A stretch of DNA of 64,000 nt from Thermoplasmata archaeon (GCA_036395115.1 DASWDU010000018.1:30239-94238); one strand, 5' to 3'; positions 20,938 to 30,166 are shown, counted from the first letter of the stretch. Program-made: numbers and translations. The notes: generated by a model not told the origin, from the letters alone.

Positions 20938-22623
20938 ATGCGAGGCGCCCGGCGGTGGCTTCGTCTCGCCGCCAGCATCCTGATCGTCCTCGGAATCGCC
21001 GCCGCGCTCTCGAATCCCGGGTCCGCGCTGAACGCGGTCCAATTCCCTCTCCTGGGAGTGTTTTCGACCGCCCGGATGGTCGTCGCATACCTGCTCTCCC
21101 TCCTCTTCGCAATCGTCTTCGGTCACACCGCCGCGACGAACAAGAAGGCCTCCATTGCCATGTTGCCTCTCCTCGACGTCCTGCAGTCGATCCCGATCCT
21201 GGTCTTCTTCCCGGCCGCCCTGCTCTTCTTCGTCGCGACCTTTCACGGGAATCCGATCGGCATCGAGCTCGCGGTCGTGTTCCTGATCTTCACGAGCATG
21301 GCGTGGAACATGGCGTTCGGCGTGTACGAATCCCTCACGACGATTCCCCAGGACCTCGAGGCGGCGGCGACCAGCTTCGGCCTTACTGGGTGGCTTCGGT
21401 TCCGACTCCTCGCCTTTCCGGCCGTCATCCCCAAGCTCGTCTACAACTCGATTCTCTCCTGGACGAACGGCTGGTTCTTCCTCGTGGCGAGCGAGATCTT
21501 CTCCGGAAACGGCGCGGAGTTTCAACGGCCCGGTCTCGGGGCGTTCATCGCGATTGCAGGTCGGAACGGGGACGTCCCCTCGATCGCCATCGGCTTGGCG
21601 GTCCTTGCCGCGATCGTGCTCGCGCTCGACGTCTTCGTGTGGCGGCCGCTGAGCGTCTGGTCCGAACGGTTTCGGATCGATGCCGTGGCGCGCGAGGCGA
21701 AGGTCCCGAGGTATGAACCGTTCCGATGGCTGCCTCGCTTCTCTCGCGTGAGGCGCACGATCGTGACGCATGCACGGCCCGTCGCGGAGACGTACCACCG
21801 CGCCTCGGCCCGGCTCGACCGCGTGTACGCGTCGCACCAAGCGGTCGTCCGCGAGATTCGCGCGGTAGACCTCGTGATGTTCCTCATCGTCTTCACGATC
21901 GTCGTGACGACCGGACTCGTCGGCCTGGTGCAGCTCTTCCTCCGTCCGCTGCCCGCCCGGGCCGGGTCCCTGCCGGAGGCCGCGCTGTTCTCGTTCTCGC
22001 GCCTCCTCATCGCCTACGGCGTCGCGTTGGCGTGGACGATTCCGATGGCCGCGCTCCTCGGCGAGAACGAGCGCGCGTCTCGGCTGCTCACGCCCGTCCT
22101 CGAGATTTTCGCGTCTCTCCCCGCGACCGCATTGCTGCCGGTCATCCTGGGATTCTCCCTCCTCGTCGCGGCCTCCGTCGCCGATACGGCGGCGCAACTC
22201 GCGGCGATCCTGATCGCCCTCTTCAGCATGCAGTGGTATCTGCTCTTCAACCTCATCGCTGGAGTCCGCAGCATCCCGGCGGATCTGCGGGATGCGGCGC
22301 GCTCCTTCGGGCTCCGTGGCACGACGTACTGGAAGCGGGTCTTGCTGCCCGCGATGACGCCGTCCTTGCTGACGGGGAGCATCACGGCGTGGGGAGCTGG
22401 CTGGAACGCCCTGATCGTCTCGGAGTACGTGCAGTACGCCCAGCGATTATACGAGGTGCAGGGTCTGGGATCGCTCCTGAGCGAGTCCGTCTACCTGACG
22501 CCCGATGGGGAGATGCTCTTCCTCACCGCCCTCACGATGATTGTGGTCGTGCTCGCGATGAACAAGCTCCTCTGGAGGCCGCTCTTCAAGCGCGCCGCGA
22601 TCCGCTATCGCCTCGAGGTGTAG
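20938..22623 (+). CDS. ABC transporter permease, two fused permease domains (nitrate/sulfonate type)
   Basis: 561 residues with two BPD_transp_1-like halves, each with about five to six membrane helices and an EAA-type loop. The first loop is DLEAAATSFGLTGWLRFRLLAFPAVIP and the second is DLRDAARSFGLRGTTYWKRVLLPAMTP. A charged cytoplasmic linker joins them. The fused-permease form is known from archaeal and some bacterial importers of the nitrate/sulfonate/taurine class. The ATPase starts two bases after the stop. No binding protein is linked, so the substrate is unknown. Confidence 0.88.
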   Translation: MRGARRWLRLAASILIVLGIAAALSNPGSALNAVQFPLLGVFSTARMVVAYLLSLLFAIVFGHTAATNKKASIAMLPLLDVLQSIPILVFFPAALLFFVATFHGNPIGIELAVVFLIFTSMAWNMAFGVYESLTTIPQDLEAAATSFGLTGWLRFRLLAFPAVIPKLVYNSILSWTNGWFFLVASEIFSGNGAEFQRPGLGAFIAIAGRNGDVPSIAIGLAVLAAIVLALDVFVWRPLSVWSERFRIDAVAREAKVPRYEPFRWLPRFSRVRRTIVTHARPVAETYHRASARLDRVYASHQAVVREIRAVDLVMFLIVFTIVVTTGLVGLVQLFLRPLPARAGSLPEAALFSFSRLLIAYGVALAWTIPMAALLGENERASRLLTPVLEIFASLPATALLPVILGFSLLVAASVADTAAQLAAILIALFSMQWYLLFNLIAGVRSIPADLRDAARSFGLRGTTYWKRVLLPAMTPSLLTGSITAWGAGWNALIVSEYVQYAQRLYEVQGLGSLLSESVYLTPDGEMLFLTALTMIVVVLAMNKLLWRPLFKRAAIRYRLEV

Positions 22624-22624
22624 G

Positions 22625-23386
22625 ATGACCGCGGCCACGCCCCTCCTCGATGTGCGGGACGTCACGAAATCCTACTCCGAGAACGGGAAGGAATTCAAGG
22701 TCTTGGAGCTCATCCGGTTTTCCCTTTCGGAACGCGACTTCGTCTGCGTGGTCGGCCCGTCCGGCTCCGGCAAGTCGACGCTGCTCCGGATCCTCGTCGG
22801 CCTCGAGAAGCCGACGTCCGGCCAGGTGCTGTTCGAAGGTGAGCCAATCCGCGCGGACAACCCGCAGGTCGCCTTGGTGTTCCAATCGTTCGCCCTGTTC
22901 CCCTGGCTCACGGTCACGCAGAACGTCGAGCTCGGTCTCGAAGCGAAGGGGACGCCGCCGGAGCAGAGGCACGAGCAGGCGCGGAAGTTCATCGAGGCGG
23001 TCGGGCTGACGGGGTTCGAGAACGCGTTCCCTCGTGAGCTCAGCGGGGGGATGAAGCAGCGAGTCGGCATCGCCCGCGCCCTCGCGATCGAGCCGTTGCT
23101 CCTGTGCATGGACGAGCCGTTCTCCTCGCTCGACCCCTTGACCGCGCAGAACCTGCGCGACGAGATCCTGCAGCTGTGGTCCGATCCGGCGCTTCCGCCG
23201 AGGGCCGTCCTCATGGTCACGCACAGCATCGAGGAGGCGGTCTACCTCGCGGACCGCGTGATCGTGATCTCCAGCCGGCCGGGACGAATGGTCGCCGAGC
23301 TCGTCATCGACCTGCCGAGGCCCCGGAACCGCAAGGAGCCCGAGTTCTATGGGTGGGTGGACGAAATCTATTCACTGATCGTTTGA
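22625..23386 (+). CDS. ABC transporter ATP-binding protein (nitrate/sulfonate/bicarbonate type)
   Basis: 253 residues. Walker A GPSGSGKST, Q-loop VFQSFALFPW, signature LSGGMKQRVGIARAL, Walker B LLLCMDEPFSSLD and an H-loop MVTHSIEEAVYLADR are all intact. It powers the permease encoded just upstream. The next gene encodes the AAA-associated domain that is fused to the ATPase in some relatives. Confidence 0.93.
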   Translation: MTAATPLLDVRDVTKSYSENGKEFKVLELIRFSLSERDFVCVVGPSGSGKSTLLRILVGLEKPTSGQVLFEGEPIRADNPQVALVFQSFALFPWLTVTQNVELGLEAKGTPPEQRHEQARKFIEAVGLTGFENAFPRELSGGMKQRVGIARALAIEPLLLCMDEPFSSLDPLTAQNLRDEILQLWSDPALPPRAVLMVTHSIEEAVYLADRVIVISSRPGRMVAELVIDLPRPRNRKEPEFYGWVDEIYSLIV

Positions 23387-23402
23387 AGAAAACGTAGGTC
23401 AA

Positions 23403-23927
23403 ATGTCTAATATCGGTGACGTTGTTGGACCGGCGAAGCGGGTGACGGGCTTCCACTCCATCTCCAAGGCGTCGGTAGGCCAGATCCTCGGACTCGTCGA
23501 GGCGGTCGACGAGGCCGGAGGGGCCGCCGACGTCGCCACGATTTCGCAGGAGGTCGAAATGGACATCGACCGCCTCGGGCCCATCCTCGCCGCCGCGGAA
23601 TTCCTCGGGCTCCTCGAAGTGGAGGACGGCGACGTGCGCATGACGGACCTCAGCCGGAAACTCCTGTCGGCCAGCGTCCGGGAGCGAAAGCGCATCGTGC
23701 GGGACATCATCAACGCCGTGCCGGTGTTCCGCCACGTGACGGAGATGGCTCGCTCCGCGAGGCGGCCGCTCGAACGCGAGGAGATCATTGACGCGATTGC
23801 GGCCAACGTCGGAAGCCGCCAGGCCGAGGAAGTGTTCAAGGCGCTCGTCTACTGGGGCCGGTACGTCGAGCTCGTCCGGTACGACAGCGTCTCGGAACAG
23901 CTCAGCCTGCGGACGCCGTCGAAGTAG
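23403..23927 (+). CDS. AAA-associated C-terminal domain protein (ABC transporter partner)
   Basis: 174 residues from ATG 23403. A winged-helix-like N-terminal half (QILGLVEAVDEAGG, DVATISQEVEMDIDRLGPILAAAEFLGLLEVEDG) is followed by a helical part. This resembles the AAA_assoc_C (PF09821-type) module found at the C-terminus of nitrate/sulfonate ABC ATPases in archaea. Here it is separate and 16 bases downstream of the ATPase. It may sense a ligand or regulate transport. Confidence 0.72.
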   Translation: MSNIGDVVGPAKRVTGFHSISKASVGQILGLVEAVDEAGGAADVATISQEVEMDIDRLGPILAAAEFLGLLEVEDGDVRMTDLSRKLLSASVRERKRIVRDIINAVPVFRHVTEMARSARRPLEREEIIDAIAANVGSRQAEEVFKALVYWGRYVELVRYDSVSEQLSLRTPSK

Positions 23928-23930
23928 ACG

Positions 23931-25535
23931 TCATCCCGTGGCGCCGAAGAACTCCCGGAGAACGGGATGCATCTCCATCATTTGCTCCCGTCCGATCGCC
24001 TCGTACAGCTGGATCATGATGCCGACGGAAAGCAACACGCCGGTCCCGGAGGCGTTCCCCACCGTCCCGATCATGTCGGCGCCCGCGGCGAGGGCGCCCA
24101 CGGAGGCCCCGGATATCACCGCCACCACCGGGATGTACCGCTCCAGCACGCGCCGCAGGACGCGCGGATCCCGACGGAATCCGGGAATCTGCATTCCGCT
24201 TGACTCGATTTGGCGCGCGACGTCTTCGGGCCCCATGTTCGTGGTCATGATCCAGAACTTGGCGAACATGACGGAACCGCCGATGAACACCAGCAGGAAT
24301 ACGAGAAGGTGCACGAGGACCTGCCAGTATTGGAGGCCACGGAGGTACACGTTATACTGGAGCGGATTGAACAGCGGCAGGAGCCAATCCTGCACGCCGT
24401 TGACGTTCGAGAAGTAGTAAGCCAAGCCGCCAATGGGCGTCGTTTGCTGCAGCTGTCGGCTCAGCACCCGGTTATCGGTCGCGCTCGGATACGCGCCGAT
24501 GAGCGGGTTGTGTCCGATGAAGGGCCACTCGGGATGCTGCCAGAACAGGAGGGAGAACATGCTCACGTTCGCGAGGACCGCGGCAACGAGGATGACGGGG
24601 ATGTTCGACGCGTACATCAACCGGATGGGATAGCGGCCTCGCGCTCCCCGAGCCATCCCGTGGGCGAGCGGGAGCTCGATCCGCGTCGACTCGACGTATG
24701 CGACGATCAGGAAGATGGCCATGGTGCCAATGAGCGCGATGAGCGGATTCGGCGGTGCGACCATGAGCTGCTCGATCCCGCCGTTCGCAAGATTACTCAC
24801 GGAGTAGTTCTGGAAGTACCAGATCGTCTTCGGGATCGCGCCGGCCGGCATCTTACTCCCGGTGTTCGCGGGCTCGAAGTTGAAGGTCCCCGTGAAGATC
24901 TGCTGCGCGACGCCTCCCGCGATGAAGAGCGAAATGCCCGAGCCGATCCCCCACTTCGAGACGACTTCGTCCATGAGGAACACGAGGTACGAGCCTGCGA
25001 AGAGCTGTACGACGATCAAGAACTTCGCCCACGTGGCGCCTTGGCCGGCGGGCAGTACTCCAAACAACCCCGAGCCGTTCAACATGGTGACGAACGGCGC
25101 GGCGGGGGTCAGGAATCCGTAGACCTGGGGAACCGCCTCGACGAAGATCATCACGATCACGAGGAACTTCTGGGTTCCCTGGTAGACACTCTTGTCCTCG
25201 TCGTCCTGGAGGTTCAAGTTGATGATCTTCGCCCCGGCGAAGAGTTGCATGATGATCGAGGCCGTCACGATGGGACCGATGCCGAGGTGCATCAGCGAGC
25301 CCTGCGCGCCCGCGAGGATCGCCCGGAATGGCGCGAAGAAATCGATCACGGTCGAGGGCTCGAGTCCGTAGATGAAGATGTTCGTCATGGCGAAGTAGAT
25401 GACGAGGATCGCCAGGACCCAGAACATTTTCGTGCGGAACTGCACGTGGCCCTCCGGGCGCGTGACCGCCGGAAGACGGTCCGTCAGCGGTTTTAGCGCG
25501 TACAGCCGGCTTTTCTTCTGCTCTTCGAGGGGCAT
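23931..25535 (-). CDS. secY: Preprotein translocase subunit SecY
   Basis: 534 residues with about ten membrane helices; central pore of the Sec translocon. Recognisable parts are the N-terminal RLPAVTRPEGHVQFRTKMFWVL, the plug-region helix, KWGIGSGISLFIAGGVAQ and the cytoplasmic loops with arginine-rich GARGRYPIRLMYASNIPV. It ends the ribosomal operon, a normal archaeal position, and converges with the ABC operon only three bases away. It starts three bases after the uL15 stop. Confidence 0.96.
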   Translation of the reverse strand: MPLEEQKKSRLYALKPLTDRLPAVTRPEGHVQFRTKMFWVLAILVIYFAMTNIFIYGLEPSTVIDFFAPFRAILAGAQGSLMHLGIGPIVTASIIMQLFAGAKIINLNLQDDEDKSVYQGTQKFLVIVMIFVEAVPQVYGFLTPAAPFVTMLNGSGLFGVLPAGQGATWAKFLIVVQLFAGSYLVFLMDEVVSKWGIGSGISLFIAGGVAQQIFTGTFNFEPANTGSKMPAGAIPKTIWYFQNYSVSNLANGGIEQLMVAPPNPLIALIGTMAIFLIVAYVESTRIELPLAHGMARGARGRYPIRLMYASNIPVILVAAVLANVSMFSLLFWQHPEWPFIGHNPLIGAYPSATDNRVLSRQLQQTTPIGGLAYYFSNVNGVQDWLLPLFNPLQYNVYLRGLQYWQVLVHLLVFLLVFIGGSVMFAKFWIMTTNMGPEDVARQIESSGMQIPGFRRDPRVLRRVLERYIPVVAVISGASVGALAAGADMIGTVGNASGTGVLLSVGIMIQLYEAIGREQMMEMHPVLREFFGATG

Positions 25536-25538
25536 CGC

Positions 25539-25976
25539 TCACATCCCCGGAGGGGAGGGCAGGACGACCTCACCGCCCGCGCCCGCGACCTTGGCCACTG
25601 CGGCCTCGGACGCTTTCGCGACGGTGATCCGCATCGGCCTCGTTACACGACCAGACCCTAATAGCTTGTCGATTCCGGCGGCGGTCAAGTCGACTTCGAT
25701 TCGAGAGTTGTCCTTCTTCGCGTGACCCGCGGCCTCGAACTCCCCCAGGCGGCGCACGAGATCCTCGAGGTCGATCGACGTCGTCTCGCGCATCTGCGCA
25801 TGCCGAGTGAAGCCGTGTCGTCCGAAGTGATCGGGATCGTACTTGATCATCCACTTGAATTTGTGCTTGTGAAGACCCGCCATGCCGGTCCCTCCGCGAC
25901 CGCCCGCGCCGCGGCCGTGTTTCTTGCCGCGGCCGTGAGTCCGACTGCCACGGAGCTTGCGAGTCCTAGAGACCAT
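25539..25976 (-). CDS. rpl15: Ribosomal protein uL15
   Basis: 145 residues. The Gly/Arg/His-rich N-terminus (RGSRTHGRGKKHGRGAGGRGG), which threads into 23S rRNA, and the DLTAAGIDKLLGSGRV region identify archaeal uL15. It overlaps the end of uL30 by about 11 bases. Confidence 0.96.
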   Translation of the reverse strand: MVSRTRKLRGSRTHGRGKKHGRGAGGRGGTGMAGLHKHKFKWMIKYDPDHFGRHGFTRHAQMRETTSIDLEDLVRRLGEFEAAGHAKKDNSRIEVDLTAAGIDKLLGSGRVTRPMRITVAKASEAAVAKVAGAGGEVVLPSPPGM

Positions 25977-26454
25977 CGGCCACCTCCTCGACGATCATCC
26001 GCTGAAGCAGCGCGTTGATCGCCTTGCCGCGGTACCCGAGATCGCCGCCGTCGTTGTATCCGCGCTTGATTCCACGGTACCCTCGTCGGGGAGGCGGCAG
26101 CCGCAAGACGGGGCGCAACTCGCCGACGTCCGCCAGGGAGGCCTCGCCTTTCGCGATCGCCTGGCTGAGTTCCCAGATCGACTTGTACTTGCTATGTTCC
26201 TTGACGAAAGCATCGTCGATCGGCTTGTCCCCGACCCGGCGCCCGCGCTTCAGCAAGAGCTTCGCGAGGATCTCCGGCTCGACCTCGCCCCAGGTGACGT
26301 AGTCTTTGACGAGCCGGAGCATGCCGATGTACGTCGGCTGCTGCGGAATGATCGAGCAGTGGTTCTGGCGCGTCAGGTGGAGCATGCGAAGGGTGTCCTT
26401 CACATCCCGACGGAGGTCGCCTTTCCCCCGGAGTCTCAGGACGGCGAAGCTCAT
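25966..26454 (-). CDS. rpl30: Ribosomal protein uL30
   Basis: 162 residues, the long archaeal/eukaryotic form. It has VLRLRGKGDLRRDVKDTLRMLHLTRQNHC and the WGEVEPEILAKLLLKRGR region. Its ATG overlaps the uS5 stop. Confidence 0.95.
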   Translation of the reverse strand: MSFAVLRLRGKGDLRRDVKDTLRMLHLTRQNHCSIIPQQPTYIGMLRLVKDYVTWGEVEPEILAKLLLKRGRRVGDKPIDDAFVKEHSKYKSIWELSQAIAKGEASLADVGELRPVLRLPPPRRGYRGIKRGYNDGGDLGYRGKAINALLQRMIVEEVADGL

Positions 26455-27299
26455 TCCTCCTTCTCCTCCTCTCCGGTTCCGGCGGGCGTCTCCTGCGTGA
26501 GGTTCTCGCCCTCGACCTCGATCTCCTCCGGGAGCTCGGGGGCCGTTTCGGGCCCTGCGGCCGGCGCCGCGGCGATCTTGCGCACGAAGACCTGCTCCGC
26601 GCCCGCCTTGATCTTGAGGCGTTCCGTCTGCTCTCCGCGGACCTTGAGTTCCGACGTCCGTCGGAGCGCCTCGAACGTGGCGAGGGCGTAGTTAACCGTC
26701 GTCTTCGTGTGCCCCTTCGTGAAGCCCCAGGCGTCCGTGATGCCGCCGAGGCGGAGGACGCTCTTCGCCACGTCGCCGACCGCCAGGCCGACGCCCTGCG
26801 GGGCGGGCTTCAGGACGACGTCGACGGACCCGCTGCGGCCCATGACCTTGAAGGGGAGCGAGTGAGCCCGCTGGCAGCCGCACTCCCAGGAGCCGCAGCC
26901 CCGTTTGATCTCAATCATGTTCAGCTTCGCGTTGTCGATCGCCCGCCGGATCGAGGGCCCGACCTCGCGGCCGCGCGCCCGTCCAAGTCCCGCGAAGCCA
27001 TCCTTGTTCCCGACGATGCACGTGATCACGAAGTTCACGCGGCGGCCGGAATCGGTCATCCGCTGCACCATGTTGACGTCGAGGACCTCGTCTTCCGTCT
27101 CCGGGAGGAGGATGTCCACGATCTCCGGCTCGCGGATCGGGAGGCCGGTCTTGATCGCGTCGCTGAGCGTCGTGAGGGTACCGCCGAGGACCAGGCGGCC
27201 GAGTTTCGTCTTCGGCGCCCACTGGCTCAGGTCCCGCTCCGGCCGCGCCGCCCGCGCCTCGCGCCGACGGCCGCGGCCGCCGCCTCGCCGCCCCGGCAT
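26451..27299 (-). CDS. rps5: Ribosomal protein uS5
   Basis: 282 residues. The double-stranded RNA-binding-like N-domain and C-domain (GFTKGHTKTTVNYALATFEALR) are intact. An acidic tail of about 35 residues (PELPEEIEVEGEN...EEKEE) extends past the usual archaeal end. The start overlaps the uL18 stop (ATGA). Confidence 0.96.
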   Translation of the reverse strand: MPGRRGGGRGRRREARAARPERDLSQWAPKTKLGRLVLGGTLTTLSDAIKTGLPIREPEIVDILLPETEDEVLDVNMVQRMTDSGRRVNFVITCIVGNKDGFAGLGRARGREVGPSIRRAIDNAKLNMIEIKRGCGSWECGCQRAHSLPFKVMGRSGSVDVVLKPAPQGVGLAVGDVAKSVLRLGGITDAWGFTKGHTKTTVNYALATFEALRRTSELKVRGEQTERLKIKAGAEQVFVRKIAAAPAAGPETAPELPEEIEVEGENLTQETPAGTGEEEKEE

Positions 27300-27802
27300 C
27301 AGCCGCCCTCCAGTTTGGACTTCACCGCGTCGAACTGCTTCGGCACGTCCGCGCCGATGTGGGCGCCTCGGACGCGGTCTTTCGCCGGCAGCACGTCGGG
27401 GCTGTGAGGCACCGCGACGCCCGAGTCGACGAGGCCCTGGAGGGCGGCGAACAGGCGGCCGCCTTTCGACGGCCTCTGCACGCCGAGGTCGAGCACGGCC
27501 TCCTTGACGCCTTTGGCGGACGCTTTCTTGCCGGCGAGGAAACCCGTGAGGTAGGCCGCCGGCAGATTGCCCGTGCCGCCCGACCAGCCGTGGTCCTTCA
27601 GCTCGAGGGACTGCGCCGCGGCGACGACTCGGTCCCCCGCGGGATCCGGGGTCACGAGCTGGACGATCGTCTGGGTGAGCGTCTTCCGGACGACGGCTCG
27701 CGCCTTCTGGCTCCGGAGGAGCTTCGAGCGGGCTCGGTAGTCCGTACGACCCTCCCGCCGTCGGCGGAACGGCACGCGGTAGTGCGGACCCTGGCGCGTC
27801 AC
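27299..27802 (-). CDS. rpl18: Ribosomal protein uL18
   Basis: 167 residues. GTG 27802 overlaps the eL19 stop (GTGA); the longer open frame upstream is the shadow of eL19. The start MTRQGPHYRVPFRRRREGRTDYRAR and the GSCTGN-like KDHGWSGGTGNLPAAYLTG are typical of archaeal uL18, which binds 5S rRNA. Confidence 0.95.
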   Translation of the reverse strand: MTRQGPHYRVPFRRRREGRTDYRARSKLLRSQKARAVVRKTLTQTIVQLVTPDPAGDRVVAAAQSLELKDHGWSGGTGNLPAAYLTGFLAGKKASAKGVKEAVLDLGVQRPSKGGRLFAALQGLVDSGVAVPHSPDVLPAKDRVRGAHIGADVPKQFDAVKSKLEGG

Positions 27803-28263
27803 GCCTTCGCCTCCTTGAGCGCGCCGGAAGCGCGCAGCTGCTGCTCCAGGTGCGACTTCGATTTGAACATGCCGCCCTTCGCCTGCGCGTAGAACCGACG
27901 GTACGTCGGCACGTCGATCCGCCCCTGGCCTTTGAGCTCTCGGAGGTACCGACGTATCCCGCGGATGACGCCGATCCACCGGGTCTTCTGCGGCGTCCGG
28001 GCGTTCAACCCGCCCTTCCGGCTTCCGGCGCCCCGCCGCCGTCCTTTCGCCCGCTGCGCGTGGCGATACCTTGCCCGACCGCGGGACACGCCCCGCTCGG
28101 GGCGTTTCTGGATGACGTTCCGGCGGATGAGCCCGCGGATCAGGTCGCGCGTGATCGCGTCGAGAATGTTGTCCTGTTCCTTCGGGTCCGTGCTGATGTA
28201 CACGCGGTTGACGCCGACCCCGAGGATCGACGCCGCGAGTCGTCGCTGGTAGTCGAACCTCAT
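27799..28263 (-). CDS. rpl19e: Ribosomal protein eL19
   Basis: 154 residues from ATG 28263 (MRFDYQRRLAASILGVGVNRV). The GRRRGAGSRKGGLNAR loop and the WIGVIRGIRRYLRELK helix are characteristic. The ATG overlaps the eL32 stop. Confidence 0.95.
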   Translation of the reverse strand: MRFDYQRRLAASILGVGVNRVYISTDPKEQDNILDAITRDLIRGLIRRNVIQKRPERGVSRGRARYRHAQRAKGRRRGAGSRKGGLNARTPQKTRWIGVIRGIRRYLRELKGQGRIDVPTYRRFYAQAKGGMFKSKSHLEQQLRASGALKEAKA

Positions 28264-29069
28264 GCGGTCACCATCCGGTTCAGGACCCGCAGGCCCTTGT
28301 CGTCGCACGCCGCCTCGATCAGCCCGCGCTTCCGCGCGCCGACGCCGTGAGCGATCCGGACGGCCTGCCGATCCGGATCGAGCCCTTCGAGCTCATGGGG
28401 GTTGTGGATGAGCACCTCTTGGAACCCGCTCGGATGGAGCCCGCGGACCTCCCGCGGGCCGCGATAACCGATCGACGGAAGGTTCCACCGATATCCGAAG
28501 TGGCGGCGGAGCTTCGACTGGCCGCCCCGGGGCTTCCGCCATTCGTCCCCGAACTTCCTGTATCGGAACCATTCTTGGCGGTGGAACTTCGGTCGACGGG
28601 CCGCCGTGGTCGCGCGCAAGGCGAGGAGCCGCCGGACGTCCGGCGGGAGCTTCGGCTTCTGACGCGGCTCGTGCGGTTCCTCCTTTTCCTCCTCGTCCTC
28701 CTTCTTCGCCGCGCGCTCCTTCGCCGCCGGTTTCTTCGCGCGCTTGGCCGGCTTCTTCTCCTTCGCCTCCGCTTCCCGACGAGGTTTCTTCTCGGCCTCC
28801 TCCCCGCGGACCGCAGGCGCTTCTTTCGGCGGGGCGGCGGCCTTCGCCTCCTCCTTCGCGACGTAGGCGAGGAGGCGTTTCCGCAGTTCGTCGACCTTCC
28901 CTTCGGTCTCGAGACCGAATTTTTCGGACATCGAGACGAGCGTGGCCTTCTTCGCCTCGCGAATCTCGTGCGACGTCGGGAGCGCCGCGGGCGGTTCCTT
29001 CGGGGCCTCCGGCACCGCCTTCTTCGCCTTCTTTTCTGGCTTCGGCTCTTCCCCTTCCGCCACGCTCAC
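28260..29069 (-). CDS. rpl32e: Ribosomal protein eL32 with long N-terminal SAP-like and Lys/Glu-rich extension
   Basis: 269 residues from GTG 29069. The conserved eL32 core is the last 125 or so (FHRQEWFRYRKFGDEWRKPRG...RIAHGVGARKR). Before it lies an Ala/Lys/Glu-rich stretch and, near residues 33-71, ATLVSMSEKFGLETEGKVDELRKRLLAYV, which fits the SAP DNA/RNA-binding motif. Haloarchaeal eL32 also has an N-terminal extension, but this one is longer. The start overlaps the uL6 stop. Confidence 0.93.
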   Translation of the reverse strand: MSVAEGEEPKPEKKAKKAVPEAPKEPPAALPTSHEIREAKKATLVSMSEKFGLETEGKVDELRKRLLAYVAKEEAKAAAPPKEAPAVRGEEAEKKPRREAEAKEKKPAKRAKKPAAKERAAKKEDEEEKEEPHEPRQKPKLPPDVRRLLALRATTAARRPKFHRQEWFRYRKFGDEWRKPRGGQSKLRRHFGYRWNLPSIGYRGPREVRGLHPSGFQEVLIHNPHELEGLDPDRQAVRIAHGVGARKRGLIEAACDDKGLRVLNRMVTA

Positions 29070-29611
29070 GCCTCCCCGGCCTTCTTCGTGATGTAGATGC
29101 CGTCTTGGAAGATGCGCGGATCGAACCCGCGGATCCGGGTCGCCTGCTCGATGTTCGCGGCGGTCTGAGAGACCGCTTCGATGTCCGGACCCGTGAGCAC
29201 GACCTGGTCGCCCTTCACCTCGACCTCGGTCTCCCCGACGATCGTCGTCTTGCGCGGGAACTTCTCCCCGAGGAAGTTCTCGATGATGAATTCGGGCCCC
29301 CTCACGGTCGCCTTGACCGGGAAGTGGCTGTACACGATCTTCATCTCATACGTGAAGCCGTCCGTGACGCCCACGATCATGTTCTGGAGATGGGCGGCGA
29401 ACGTCCCGACGAGGGCTCCGTCCTTGCGGCGGGGGTACTCGCAGCGCATCTTGACCTGCTTCCCGTCGACCCGCATCTGGATCCGTGGATGGGACAGGGT
29501 CCGCCGCAGGACGTGCCCCGGTCCCTTCACGACGACGTGGCCTCCGTCAATCTGCACCTGGACGCCGTCCGGGACGTTCACGATCCTTTCGATGAAGCCG
29601 GATATGGGCAT
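29066..29611 (-). CDS. rpl6: Ribosomal protein uL6
   Basis: 181 residues. Two L6 repeats, with KMRCEYPRRKDGALVGTFAAHLQNMIVGVTDGF in the first and FPVKATVRGPEFIIENFLGEK in the second, identify archaeal uL6. It lies nine bases after uS8. Confidence 0.96.
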   Translation of the reverse strand: MPISGFIERIVNVPDGVQVQIDGGHVVVKGPGHVLRRTLSHPRIQMRVDGKQVKMRCEYPRRKDGALVGTFAAHLQNMIVGVTDGFTYEMKIVYSHFPVKATVRGPEFIIENFLGEKFPRKTTIVGETEVEVKGDQVVLTGPDIEAVSQTAANIEQATRIRGFDPRIFQDGIYITKKAGEA

Positions 29612-29620
29612 CGAGGCACC

Positions 29621-30010
29621 TCAGTACACGTAGGCGAGGAGCTTCCCGCCCACGCCGATTTGCTTGGCCTTCGTCTGGGAAATCACGCCTTCCGTCGTCG
29701 TGAGGATGAGCACCCCGAAGTCCTGCGCCGGCAGGTAACGGGCCTCGAACTTCTCGAGATCCGTCCGCCGGACGGCGAAGCGGGGCTTGATCACGCCGCA
29801 GTTGTTGATGCTCCCGACGAGCCCGACCCGGTAGAGGTTCCCACGGCCGTCCTCGACGAGCTCGAACGACCGAATGTACTGGTGCTCCTCCATCACCTTG
29901 AGGACGCGACCGATCAGCTTCGACGCCGGATGGATGAAGCATTCCGCCTTGCCGGCGGCTTCCGCGTTCCGGATCGTCGCCATCGCGTCGTTCAGGGGAT
30001 CTTGAAGCAT
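29621..30010 (-). CDS. rps8: Ribosomal protein uS8
   Basis: 129 residues. MLQDPLNDAMATIRNAEAAGK at the start and VLILTTTEGVISQTKA at the end are the uS8 signature. Normal size. It lies nine bases after uS14. Confidence 0.96.
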   Translation of the reverse strand: MLQDPLNDAMATIRNAEAAGKAECFIHPASKLIGRVLKVMEEHQYIRSFELVEDGRGNLYRVGLVGSINNCGVIKPRFAVRRTDLEKFEARYLPAQDFGVLILTTTEGVISQTKAKQIGVGGKLLAYVY

Positions 30011-30019
30011 CGTCTCGCC

Positions 30020-30166
30020 TCAGCTGTATTTTCGGAAGCCGAGCTCGTACGCGATCTCGCGGAAGCATTGACGGCACAGATGGAGCCCGTACCGCCGGAC
30101 GATCCCACGCTTCCGACCGCATCGGAGGCAGCCTCGGACCCGGCCGAAATCCTTCGTCCGTCTCAC
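30020..30166 (-). CDS. rps14: Ribosomal protein uS14 (zinc-binding form)
   Basis: 48 residues, GTG 30166 to TGA 30020-30022. CLRC and CRQC form the zinc site, and [21 protein letters not shown] is the conserved end. GTG overlaps the uL5 stop (GTGA). The position between uL5 and uS8 is canonical. Confidence 0.95.
   Translation of the reverse strand: MRRTKDFGRVRGCLRCGRKRGIVRRYGLHLCRQCFREIAYELGFRKYS

Noticed and set aside
20242..22197. 651-codon minus-strand frame
   Set aside because: Shadow of argF and the ABC permease, with repetitive Arg/Glu/Asp composition and no domain.
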